Below, piece by piece: positions 8,014-15,402 of a stretch of 31,670 bases of DNA. The DNA is from Elusimicrobiota bacterium (GTDB lineage Bacteria; Elusimicrobiota; Elusimicrobia; Elusimicrobiales; UBA9959): NCBI GenBank assembly GCA_003482905.1, contig DMXM01000024.1:1-31670 (forward strand). Reading direction: 5' to 3'. The first letter of the stretch is position 1, and the number at the start of each line of letters is the position of its first letter. The notes beneath the pieces were generated by a model that did not search any database, was not told where the DNA came from, and saw only the letters and a list, made by a program, of their open reading frames with translations. The position numbers were made by a program, and so were the translations under genes.

Positions 8014-9852
8014 ATGCTTTTCTCCAGCCTCATAAAGGCAGCCGCTCTTTTGGCCGCCTGCGGCCCGGCCTCCGCCGGGCAGATAAACTTCGTTTACCCG
8101 GCCGAAGGCGCCCAGCTGCCCGCGGTTGCTAAAACCTTCGTTTTCGGGAATGTCGTTCCGGCCGGAGCGGCATTAACCATAAACGGGGAGAAAATCCCGG
8201 TATACCCCAACGGCGGCTTTATCGCCTACCTGCCGGTCCTCGGCGGGGATTTTTATTTCAAGGGCGAACTGTCCGACGGGACCACCGCGCAGCGCGGGCT
8301 TAATATCCGCGTCCTGCCCGGCCAGCGCCCCGCCAATGGCGCGCTCAGCCTGGAATTTTCATCCAACGCCTCCGAGCTGGAGGTATTGCCGGGGGATGAT
8401 ATCAGGGTTTCCGCCTACGGCACGCCCGGCAAAGAGGCCGTTTTCTCCCTGGGTAAGCTGCTGGACGGTTCCGCGCTGGCCGAGGCGCCGCCCGGTTCCG
8501 GTAAATATTACGGCGTCTACCGGGTAAAGCCGGAGGACCGGGGAGCCGAGTTCTTCCCCACGGCCCGGTTCCGGGCCGGACTTTTCGCCCACGGTGCTTC
8601 TGCCAGGGCTAAGGGCCGCGTAAAGGTACTGAAGACTCCCGTTCTGGTAGAGACTTCCACCGATACCGTGGCGCTGCGTAACGCGCCCGACGGCGGCTAT
8701 ATGATGTTCCTGCCTAAAGGCGTGAAGCTGGTTTCCGCCGGGCGCTCCAACGGGATGCGCCGGATAATCCTGGCTCCCGACATGGAAGCCTGGGTAGAAG
8801 ACTCAAAGGTCCAGCCGGCCGCGGGCGCGCCGTACCCTTTCGGCCCTGTAACGGAAACGGGGGGCATCCGGTTGAAAGGTACGGATTTTGGGTCTTCCGT
8901 TTCTCTGGCCGTTTACGAAAAAGTCCCTTTCATCGCCGAGGAACTGGAAAACGGCCTGCGGCTGACGCTTTACTATACCAACCTGCATACCAATAATGTT
9001 GTTTACGACTCGTCCGATACGCTGGTTAAAAACGTGGTTTTCCGGCAGGCGGCGCTGAACACGGCCCAGATAGATATCGAGACCGCCCCCGGCGCGTTAT
9101 GGGGCTATAATATTTCCTATTCCACCTCGGCCAGGGCCCTCCAGATAGACATGCGTACGCGTCGCAAGCCGTCGCTGGCCTGGCCCCGGCCGCTTTCCGG
9201 CGTCACCGTGGTGCTGGACCCGGGGCATTCTCCCTGGCTTAAATGCGGCGACGGTAAGGTCTTTCTCAGGGACGCGAAGTTCGCCTCCCTGCCGGCCTCC
9301 ACCGGCTGCCGCCTGGACGGGGCGGTAGGTCCGAAGGGTACTTTTGAGGTAAACGTGAACCTGGCGATAGTCCAGAAACTAAGGGATAGCCTCTCCGCGC
9401 TGGGCGCCGAAGTTAAGCTGACCCGCGGCGGCGAGGAGTACGTGGAGCTTGCCGACCGGCCCAAGGCGGCCAAAGACCTCGGCGGGGACCTGTTTATCAG
9501 TATCCACAATAACGCCATCGGAGACGGGGAGGACCCGTTCTCCCAGCCGCGCGGTTTTTCCATTTACCATTACCAGCGGCACAGCCGGGAACTGGCCGCG
9601 GCCGTGCACCGCGCCTACCTTAAGGATATCCCGCTGCCCGACGAGGGGCTGCGCTACGGCGATTACCTTGTGGCGCGTATGACCTGGATGCCGGCCATCC
9701 TGGTGGAGAACGCCTATATGATCCTGCCGCGCCAGGAAGAGCTGCTTAACTCCGCGCCGTTCCAGGAACGCCTGGCCGCCGCCCTGGCCGAAGGCGTGCT
9801 TGATTTCTTCCGCGCGCCGCCTAAACCCGCAGTTAAAAAGGTGAAAAAATGA
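8014..9852 (+). CDS. N-acetylmuramoyl-L-alanine amidase (Amidase_3) with SH3-like N-terminal region
   Basis: 612 aa. ATG 8014 is preceded by AAGGTGAT at 5 nt; a GTG at 8005 lies inside that ribosome-binding site. A signal peptide (SSLIKAAALLAACGPASAG) is followed by beta-rich domains resembling carbohydrate-binding or SH3-type folds (LVETSTDTVALRNAPDGGYMMFLPKG). The C-terminal third is a zinc amidase that cleaves the bond between MurNAc and L-Ala in peptidoglycan: VVLDPGHS (His about 405), GTFEVNVNLAI (Glu about 445), SIHNNA (His about 498) and LVENAYM (catalytic Glu about 565). All four zinc/catalytic positions are present. The stop overlaps the GAF-PAS start (ATGA), so the two are translated together. 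It is likely a periplasmic cell-separation or wall-remodelling enzyme. Confidence 0.92.
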   Translation: MLFSSLIKAAALLAACGPASAGQINFVYPAEGAQLPAVAKTFVFGNVVPAGAALTINGEKIPVYPNGGFIAYLPVLGGDFYFKGELSDGTTAQRGLNIRVLPGQRPANGALSLEFSSNASELEVLPGDDIRVSAYGTPGKEAVFSLGKLLDGSALAEAPPGSGKYYGVYRVKPEDRGAEFFPTARFRAGLFAHGASARAKGRVKVLKTPVLVETSTDTVALRNAPDGGYMMFLPKGVKLVSAGRSNGMRRIILAPDMEAWVEDSKVQPAAGAPYPFGPVTETGGIRLKGTDFGSSVSLAVYEKVPFIAEELENGLRLTLYYTNLHTNNVVYDSSDTLVKNVVFRQAALNTAQIDIETAPGALWGYNISYSTSARALQIDMRTRRKPSLAWPRPLSGVTVVLDPGHSPWLKCGDGKVFLRDAKFASLPASTGCRLDGAVGPKGTFEVNVNLAIVQKLRDSLSALGAEVKLTRGGEEYVELADRPKAAKDLGGDLFISIHNNAIGDGEDPFSQPRGFSIYHYQRHSRELAAAVHRAYLKDIPLPDEGLRYGDYLVARMTWMPAILVENAYMILPRQEELLNSAPFQERLAAALAEGVLDFFRAPPKPAVKKVKK

Positions 9853-10703
9853 GCGATCCTCTTGAGCTAATCTCCAAATTTACCGAGGAACTGCCCGCCG
9901 AGGCCGCCAAAGGCGAGGAAGCCCTTTGGGAATATCTTGCGCGCCGGGGCGCGGGCATAGTGAATTGTCACGCCGCCAGTTTCTTCGATGCGGATGAGAC
10001 CAAAAAGCGCCTGACTTTCAAGAAAAGCATCGGGCCCGTCGGCGGTGACCTTATAGGGGTCAGCTTTGCCTACCAGGGCGTGGCCGGCGCCTGCGCCGAG
10101 GGGCGCAGGTCCGTGCTGGTCAACGACGCCGAAGCCAGCCCGCTGTTCACCAAAAAGGTGGACAAGGGGTCGGGCTTCCAGACAAAAACCGTTATCGCCG
10201 TGCCGGCCCTGGCCAACGGCGAGCTGCTGGGCGTGATAGAGTTCATAAATTCCATTCCCGGTTCTTTTTCGGATGCCGACCTTAGGACCGCCGAAACCCT
10301 GACCGCGCTGGTCTCGCGCGACGTCTATATCCGCAAGCAGGAAGCCACCATAAAGCAGCTGAATCTTAAGGGGGAAAGCACCATCAACAACCTTTCCGGC
10401 GGCTTTATCGGTTCCGACCTGGAAGGCCGTGTGATCTTCTTCAACCCGAAGGCCTCGGAGATCTTCGAGGTGGGCCAGGAATATCTGAATAAGCCCGTGG
10501 TGGGGCTGTTCCAGCTCTGTCCCGAAGTTGTGGGCGCCATAGGCGACGTGCTCAAGCAGGGCAAGACCGTGCGCCGCATGGAGTTTACGTGCGCGGTGAA
10601 CGGGAAGAAAAAGGTTATTGGCTACAGTTCCATCAACATCAAGGGCGTGGACGGCAAGATAATAGGCGCCGGGGTGATATTCCAGGATATAACCAACCTG
10701 TAA
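9849..10703 (+). CDS. GAF-PAS sensory protein without output domain
   Basis: 284 aa. Residues about 10-155 form a GAF domain (VNCHAASFFDADETKKRLTFKKSIGPVG ... TKTVIAVPALANGELLGVIEFIN); a short coiled linker follows, then a PAS domain from about 175 to the end (GFIGSDLEGRVIFFNPKASEIFEVG ... GVIFQDITNL). There is no histidine kinase, GGDEF or DNA-binding part and no membrane segment, so it is a soluble sensor or scaffold working through partners. The ligand cannot be told from sequence. It overlaps the amidase gene by 4 bp (ATGA) and ends just before a strong terminator, so the pair forms a complete bicistronic unit. Confidence 0.9.
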   Translation: MSDPLELISKFTEELPAEAAKGEEALWEYLARRGAGIVNCHAASFFDADETKKRLTFKKSIGPVGGDLIGVSFAYQGVAGACAEGRRSVLVNDAEASPLFTKKVDKGSGFQTKTVIAVPALANGELLGVIEFINSIPGSFSDADLRTAETLTALVSRDVYIRKQEATIKQLNLKGESTINNLSGGFIGSDLEGRVIFFNPKASEIFEVGQEYLNKPVVGLFQLCPEVVGAIGDVLKQGKTVRRMEFTCAVNGKKKVIGYSSINIKGVDGKIIGAGVIFQDITNL

Positions 10704-10712
10704 GCGCCGCTA

Positions 10713-10746
10713 AAAGAAAAGCCGGGCCGCGGCCCGGCTTTTCTTT
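10713..10746. terminator. Bidirectional intrinsic terminator
   Basis: A perfect 16-bp inverted repeat with a 2-nt centre (10713-10728 and 10731-10746). The GC core GCCGGGCC is flanked by A-rich and T-rich arms on both sides, so it should stop transcripts from both directions. It lies between the convergent GAF-PAS gene and the small membrane protein gene. Confidence 0.92.
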
Positions 10747-10750
10747 GCGT

Positions 10751-11029
10751 CTAATCGGCCTGCGCGATTTTCGCGAAGGGGCTGGATTTGTAGAGGTTCT
10801 CTATGAAGTCTATCCCGGCGTAACCGGCCAGGAAGGCCGTCTTCCAGCTATTTTCGGCCAGCGCCCCGGCTATTCCGCCCAGTATCCCGGAAAAGAAGAC
10901 CGTAGTGAAAAAGTAGGAGTAATTAAATTTCCCCAGCGTTCCCTTCTTCCGCTTTTTGATAACGCTGGAAAGGCCGCGCGCTATCCCTCCCACGAAGCCG
11001 GCCACGACGTAAAGTTCGTATTTGTTCAT
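10751..11029 (-). CDS. Small membrane protein with glycine-rich helices (DUF4257-like)
   Basis: 92 aa. It has two or three short hydrophobic, glycine-rich helices (VVAGFVGGIARGL; YFFTTVFFSGILGGIAGALA; TAFLAGYAGIDFIENLY) with a basic stretch KKRKKG between the first two. The AFLAGYAGIDFIE ending reminds me of DUF4257-type proteins, of unknown function, from memory and not checked. It starts 1 bp after the end position of nth, in the same operon, and is the last gene before the shared terminator. Confidence 0.65.
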   Translation of the reverse strand: MNKYELYVVAGFVGGIARGLSSVIKKRKKGTLGKFNYSYFFTTVFFSGILGGIAGALAENSWKTAFLAGYAGIDFIENLYKSSPFAKIAQAD

Positions 11030-11030
11030 T

Positions 11031-11663
11031 TTAGAGTCCTTTTTTCGGGCATAATCTATTCAACGGGCAGCTGCCGCAGAGCGGCTTGCGGGCGGCGCAG
11101 ACGGCGCGGCCGTGCGTCACCAGCGCGTGGGCGAACCAGATCCAGTCTTTCTTCGGCAGGACCTGCATCAGGTCGCGCTCGATCTTTACCGGGTCCGTCT
11201 GCCGGGTTAGGCCCATGCGCAAAGCCAGGCGTTTAACATGGGTATCCACCACCACACCGGCGGCTATGCCGTAGGCCGAGCCCAGCACCACGTTGGCGGT
11301 TTTTCTCGCCACGCCGCGCAGCGTCAGCAGCTCTTCCATGGCGCGCGGCACCCGCCCGCCGAAGCCGTCAACTATCGCCTTCGAAGCCTCTTTCAGTGAA
11401 AGGGCCTTGTTCCTGTAAAAACCGGTCGAGCGCACCAGGGCCTCCAGGTCCTTTATCGGCGCGGCGGCCATTTCGGCGGGCCCCGGGTATTTCTTGAACA
11501 GCGCCGGGGTTACCCTGTTCACGCGCTCGTCGGTGCATTGGGCCGACAGGATAGTGGCCGCCAGCAGTTGGAAGGGATCCCGGTGGACCAGCGAACAATG
11601 CGCCTTGGGATAGGCTTGCTTTAAAAGGGTCGTCATCGCGGCCAGGTTATTCCGTTTGATCAT
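11031..11663 (-). CDS. nth: Endonuclease III (DNA glycosylase/AP lyase)
   Basis: 210 aa, standard length. It removes oxidised pyrimidines and nicks the abasic site. Seen: LLAATILSAQCTDERVN, helix-hairpin-helix LRGVARKTANVVLG with catalytic Lys121, Asp140 in VVVDTHVKRL, and the four cysteines of the 4Fe-4S cluster at 189, 196, 199 and 205 with the classical 6-2-5 spacing. All functional residues are present. It is located 22 bp after the peptidase gene with no clear ribosome-binding site, and directly before the small membrane protein gene. Confidence 0.97.
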   Translation of the reverse strand: MIKRNNLAAMTTLLKQAYPKAHCSLVHRDPFQLLAATILSAQCTDERVNRVTPALFKKYPGPAEMAAAPIKDLEALVRSTGFYRNKALSLKEASKAIVDGFGGRVPRAMEELLTLRGVARKTANVVLGSAYGIAAGVVVDTHVKRLALRMGLTRQTDPVKIERDLMQVLPKKDWIWFAHALVTHGRAVCAARKPLCGSCPLNRLCPKKGL

Positions 11664-11685
11664 AAGTCGGGGCCGGGGCGGAGCA

Positions 11686-13647
11686 CTATTTGAGGACCCT
11701 GCCGAAAAATATCTTTTTCCCGTTCACCAGCGCCCCGTGCTTCAGCTTGGAGAGATCCGCGCCGAATTTCTCTTTGAACGAGACCTCACGTACGGAATTG
11801 GTGTCCCCCGTGGCCTCTATCAGTTTCCCTCCTCCGGAGTAGATCATTACGTGGTTGATGCTCTTTGGCTTGGCGCCGTCGGACGAGAAGACGAGGTCCG
11901 CGGGCTTAAGCTCTTCCCTTGAAACCCTTTTTGAAGCCGTGTACTGGTCGCTGGCGTTGCGCGGCAGGTCCAGTCCCCACGCCCGGTAGGCCAGGTTCAC
12001 CAGGCCGGAGCAGTCTATGCCCCAGGCGGAGCGGCCGCCCCAATAATATTTATCACCGAGAAAGAACCTGGCGGTATCCAGTATCCTGGCGCGCAGATGG
12101 CCGGCTTCGTCTTTCCGGGGCAGCTGGTTAATATTCTTTTCAGGCAGCAGGGCCGTGGTCCCGTCGCCCAGCAGGACCCTGGCGCCGGCCGGGGACCGGC
12201 CTATTACGCGCAGCTTTACGCCCAGGGAAAGGTCTTCGCCGCCGGCCGTCTTGCTCCTGACCACGGCCGTGGGCGGCAGCGGGAGGCTGAAGGCCAGCGC
12301 GTCCAGCGCTAGCCAGCCTTCGTAGGGGGCCAGCGTTTTGCCGTCGGCGGAAAGGCTGCGCTGCTCCACGGCGCGGCTTCTTGCCCAGGCGCCCGAGACT
12401 TCAAGCAGCTCCACGCGCTCGTTGGCCAGCAGCTGGCTTTCTATAAGCCTGGCGCGCTCCGCGGCGTCGGCGGGGGGCATTGAATATAATTCCGTCACGC
12501 GCCCTTTTACCGCCAGGAAATTATTCAGGTCCTTGGCCAGTACATAAGAGGTGCCGTATTTGTTCCTAAGCCAGGCCGCGGCGAACTCCTTCCTGTCGTA
12601 GACGCGCTCCACTGTCTTCTCGTCCGGGGCGGCCGGGTCGTTGGCGATAACGTTGCCTTTCGCGTCGAAGCCGGTTATCGCCAGGAGGTGGCCTTTGGTC
12701 TTCTTAAGCGGGGCGTTCTTCAGTTCGTCCGGTCCGAAAGTCACGCTGGCGATCACCGGCGCTCCGGCCGCCAGGAAAGCGCGGGCTTCCTCCAGCGAAT
12801 TCATGCGGGTAACGAAGGAATACAGCCCGCGCGAGCCCGCGTGGGCCGTGTTCAGGAACCAGTTGCCGTAAATATTCTCGGCCGAGTCCAGCACCGCCGC
12901 GGCGGTTTCAAGCGGGCCGGCTTTCAGGCCGAGAGAGGCGAAGGCCATGGAAAGCGAGACCGGGCTGCAGATGTCCCCGGAGTAATTTACCTGCTGTGTC
13001 ATCTGGGAGTAACGCGGCAGGGCCAGTTTGAGGGGTTTAAACCCCGCCGCCCTTTCAGTGGCGTCATCCGCGAGGTAGGGGGCCGCGGAATCCGTATAGG
13101 AGGCCGCGGCCAGGCGCAGCACCGGGGCCGCGCCGCCGGCCGAGTGTAGCGTAAGGCGGTAGCGGAAAGAGGCGGCCTTTTCCGTCAGGCGCAAAATGTC
13201 CACGTCCAGCCTGCCGAAAGGGTTATCCTGCCCTTTAACGCTGGCGCGGGCGCTTCCCGTGTCGAAGCGCCCGAAACTGAACCAGGGGCTCCAGCCCGCC
13301 CGCGTTTTTACCTGGGCCTCGGCCTCCAAGGAACCGCCGTCCGGAAACAGCGCGTCGGCCGACAGCAGCAGTTCGTCGAACGGGAAAACGGTCTCTATCT
13401 CTCCGGAGGCCAGCACGGCCGGGCGGCTGGAATCCTCTACCTTGAAGACCCCGCCCGGAAAGACGGCCGGCGCCAGGTTCTTCAGCGAGGCCTCCTTGAA
13501 ATCTCCCGGAAGAAAATTTACCACGGTCCAGGAGCGCGGTGGGCGGGCGGGCTGGGGCAGGGCGGCTGCTCTAACGGTCATAATTGCCAGTCCTGTAAAG
13601 AGTATCAACCGTATTTTCACGAAATTTATCCATAGGGGAAGATGCAT
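11686..13647 (-). CDS. Secreted protein with C39-like and NlpC/P60 cysteine-peptidase domains
   Basis: 653 aa from ATG 13647; TTG 13659 and GTG 13620 are alternatives, and the GTG would give the more typical signal peptide VKIRLILFTGLAIMTVRAAA. After a beta-rich N-terminal region, a C39-like papain-fold domain follows: QVNYSGDICSPVSLSMAF (Cys about 225) and KGHLLAITGFDAKGNVIANDPA (His about 320, then Asp). An SH3-like part is next, then a C-terminal NlpC/P60 domain: YYWGGRSAWGIDCSGLVN (Cys about 545) and INHVMIYSGGGKLIEAT (His about 599). NlpC/P60 enzymes cut peptidoglycan stem peptides. Two complete-looking cysteine peptidase centres in one secreted protein is the notable point. It is the first gene of an operon with nth. 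Confidence 0.85.
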   Translation of the reverse strand: MHLPLWINFVKIRLILFTGLAIMTVRAAALPQPARPPRSWTVVNFLPGDFKEASLKNLAPAVFPGGVFKVEDSSRPAVLASGEIETVFPFDELLLSADALFPDGGSLEAEAQVKTRAGWSPWFSFGRFDTGSARASVKGQDNPFGRLDVDILRLTEKAASFRYRLTLHSAGGAAPVLRLAAASYTDSAAPYLADDATERAAGFKPLKLALPRYSQMTQQVNYSGDICSPVSLSMAFASLGLKAGPLETAAAVLDSAENIYGNWFLNTAHAGSRGLYSFVTRMNSLEEARAFLAAGAPVIASVTFGPDELKNAPLKKTKGHLLAITGFDAKGNVIANDPAAPDEKTVERVYDRKEFAAAWLRNKYGTSYVLAKDLNNFLAVKGRVTELYSMPPADAAERARLIESQLLANERVELLEVSGAWARSRAVEQRSLSADGKTLAPYEGWLALDALAFSLPLPPTAVVRSKTAGGEDLSLGVKLRVIGRSPAGARVLLGDGTTALLPEKNINQLPRKDEAGHLRARILDTARFFLGDKYYWGGRSAWGIDCSGLVNLAYRAWGLDLPRNASDQYTASKRVSREELKPADLVFSSDGAKPKSINHVMIYSGGGKLIEATGDTNSVREVSFKEKFGADLSKLKHGALVNGKKIFFGRVLK

Positions 13648-13661
13648 AAATCCTATCAAAA

Positions 13662-13690
13662 TTGAAAAGCCTTGTCAGAACATATATGAT
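13662..13690 (+). promoter_or_regulatory. Sigma70-type promoter of the glycosyltransferase gene
   Basis: TTGAAA (13662-13667) and TATGAT (13685-13690) with an exact 17-bp spacer, each matching consensus at five of six positions. The start codon GTG at 13697 lies 6 nt after the -10, so transcription should begin at the start codon and no 5' leader would exist. Confidence 0.72.
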
Positions 13691-13696
13691 GGTAAT

Positions 13697-14422
13697 GTGA
13701 AATTAAGCGTTGTCATCCCGGCCTTTAACGAGGAAAAGTTGCTTGGCGCCTGCCTCGACAGCGTGGTCGCGGCTTTTTCCGGGCAGCCCGGCGCACCCGG
13801 TTACGAGCTGATAGTCTGCGACAATAATTCCACGGACGGTACCGCTTCGGTGGCCGCCGGCCGCGGCGTCAAGGTAGTTTTCGAGCCGCTTAACCTTATT
13901 TCAGGCTCCAGAAATTCGGGGGCGGCCGCCGCTTCGGGCGACTGGCTTCTGTTCATGGACGCGGACTCGCGGCTTTCATCGGCCACGCTGGGGCGGGCCC
14001 TTGATCTGATGCGCTCCGGCTCCTGCTTAGGCGGGGGGGCGACAATAGATTTTGACCCCGCGCCGCCGCTATGGGGCCGCGTTCTCACCGGCCTCTGGAA
14101 CGCGGTTTCACGCGTTTTCGGTCTGGCCGCCGGGTCTTTCCTGTTTTGCCGCCGCGACGCATTTGTCGCCGTAGGCGGCTTCAGTCCACTGTTTTATGCC
14201 GGGGAGGAAGTGGCCCTGAGCCGCGCCCTGAAGCGCTGGGGTTCGGTCCGCGGACTAAGTTTTCAAATAATAACCTCCGCGCCGCACGTGAGCTCCGGCA
14301 GGAAGTTCAGGATATATACCCTTGCGGAGCTCCTCCTGCAGGCCGCGAGATTTTCGCTGCGGCCCTTCAGTTCGGTCAGAAGCCCGGCCCGTCTGCATGT
14401 CTTTTATGACGGCCGCCGTTAA
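13697..14422 (+). CDS. Family 2 glycosyltransferase
   Basis: 241 aa. It starts (GTG) with VKLSVVIPAFNEEKLLGACLDSVV, the nucleotide-sugar-binding start of GT-A family 2 enzymes, followed by VCDNNSTDGTA and the metal-binding DXD-type motif MDADSR. GGFSPLFYAGEEVALSRALKRWG is the acceptor-side ED motif region. There is no strong membrane anchor apart from a hydrophobic stretch near VFGLAAGSFLFC. The open frame extends upstream to 13196, but that part is antisense to the peptidase gene; GTG is the only sensible in-frame start and sits exactly behind the promoter. It is likely co-transcribed with the PAP2 gene 16 bp downstream; together they suggest lipid-linked glycan synthesis. Confidence 0.9.
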   Translation: MKLSVVIPAFNEEKLLGACLDSVVAAFSGQPGAPGYELIVCDNNSTDGTASVAAGRGVKVVFEPLNLISGSRNSGAAAASGDWLLFMDADSRLSSATLGRALDLMRSGSCLGGGATIDFDPAPPLWGRVLTGLWNAVSRVFGLAAGSFLFCRRDAFVAVGGFSPLFYAGEEVALSRALKRWGSVRGLSFQIITSAPHVSSGRKFRIYTLAELLLQAARFSLRPFSSVRSPARLHVFYDGRR

Positions 14423-14438
14423 ATAAGGAGACGGTCCT

Positions 14439-15236
14439 GTGTTCTTTCCCCGCCTCGGCGCCGCGCCGCTTTTTCTGCTCTGTTTTGCCTTCTGCCCTTT
14501 CTGCCGGGCGGCCGAAGGCTCTTTCTCCGGGGAAACTCTGGCTGCCGCTGGTTCAGTACTCTCGGCCCCGCTGCGCATGGACGGCCGGGATGCCTACTGG
14601 CTGGGCGGCCTGGCGGCCGGCGGCCTGTTGGTCTATTCCGGCGACTCCCAGTTGCGGCGCCTGGCCGGTAAGAACAAATCTTCTCTTAACGACAGCCTCG
14701 CGTCCGGTTTTGAGAAGTTCGGCAACGGGACCTACGAAATGGGACTGCTGGGCGTATATGGCGGCCTCTGTTACCTGTTTAACGGCAAGGAGGGCGGCCG
14801 CACCGCGGCGCTGGCGGCGCAGTCCTTCCTGGCGGCCAACGCCGCCGGCACGCTGGTTAAATATTCCGCCGGGCGGGCCAGGCCCTACGCGGAGGACGGC
14901 AAACGCCGCTTCACGCCGTTCAGGTTTAAAAGCGCGCGCACATCTTTCCCTTCCGGCCATACCACCAGCGCTTTCGCCATAGCTTCCGTATTTTCGCGGC
15001 GCTGCGCTTCCCCGGCCGTGGGCATCTCCGCCTACGCGCTGGCGGCCGGCACGGCGCTCCAGCGCGTCTACGACGACAAGCATTGGGCTTCGGACGTGTT
15101 CGCGGGCGCGGCTCTCGGTACCGTGGTTGGCCGCTGGATAGCTTCCCCGGCCCGCGCGGCCGGGCGGTCTACGGCAATGCTCATCCCGGTTTATTCGCGC
15201 GGCTATTCCGGGGCCGCAGCGGTCTTGAGTTTTTAG
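14439..15236 (+). CDS. PAP2-superfamily membrane phosphatase
   Basis: 265 aa, GTG start behind AAGGAG at 8 nt. A signal-like N-terminus (LGAAPLFLLCFAFCPFCRAAEG) and several hydrophobic helices precede the three phosphatase signature motifs: KYSAGRARPY (KX6RP), FPSGHTTSAF (PSGH) and QRVYDDKHWASDVFAG (the Arg-His-Asp block). PAP2 enzymes hydrolyse lipid pyrophosphates or phosphatidate; next to a glycosyltransferase, recycling of undecaprenyl pyrophosphate or a related envelope lipid step is plausible but not shown. It is followed by a short ORF and the hybrid kinase. Confidence 0.88.
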   Translation: MFFPRLGAAPLFLLCFAFCPFCRAAEGSFSGETLAAAGSVLSAPLRMDGRDAYWLGGLAAGGLLVYSGDSQLRRLAGKNKSSLNDSLASGFEKFGNGTYEMGLLGVYGGLCYLFNGKEGGRTAALAAQSFLAANAAGTLVKYSAGRARPYAEDGKRRFTPFRFKSARTSFPSGHTTSAFAIASVFSRRCASPAVGISAYALAAGTALQRVYDDKHWASDVFAGAALGTVVGRWIASPARAAGRSTAMLIPVYSRGYSGAAAVLSF

Positions 15237-15274
15237 GGTAAAATTCGTATTGTGTGGTAAGGGATATTTTAGCC

Positions 15275-15376
15275 ATGAACAAACTTCTACCGGTCTGTCT
15301 ACTCTTCGCGCTGGCACAAAATGCGGCGGGCGCCGCCATAAAACGCGGGCTCGCGAGATTTTTGGAAAGCCGGTAG
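15275..15376 (+). CDS. Possible 33-residue secreted peptide
   Basis: A small ORF reading MNKLLPVCLLFALAQNAAGA followed by 13 residues (AIKRGLARFLESR). The first 20 residues look like a signal peptide with a possible cleavage after AGA, and the remainder is a basic, amphipathic peptide. Only a distant AAGGGATA precedes the ATG. It sits between the PAP2 gene and the receiver-kinase gene on the same strand, ending 26 bp before the latter. It may be a real small exported peptide, a leader, or chance. Confidence 0.3.
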   Translation: MNKLLPVCLLFALAQNAAGAAIKRGLARFLESR

Positions 15377-15402
15377 GTCCGGCTTACCTTTCCAGGGGGG
15401 AT

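Noticed and set aside
13196..13696. 167-codon N-terminal extension of the glycosyltransferase
   Set aside because: This stretch is antisense to the peptidase gene, lacks family similarity and would bypass the promoter; GTG 13697 fits the family start.
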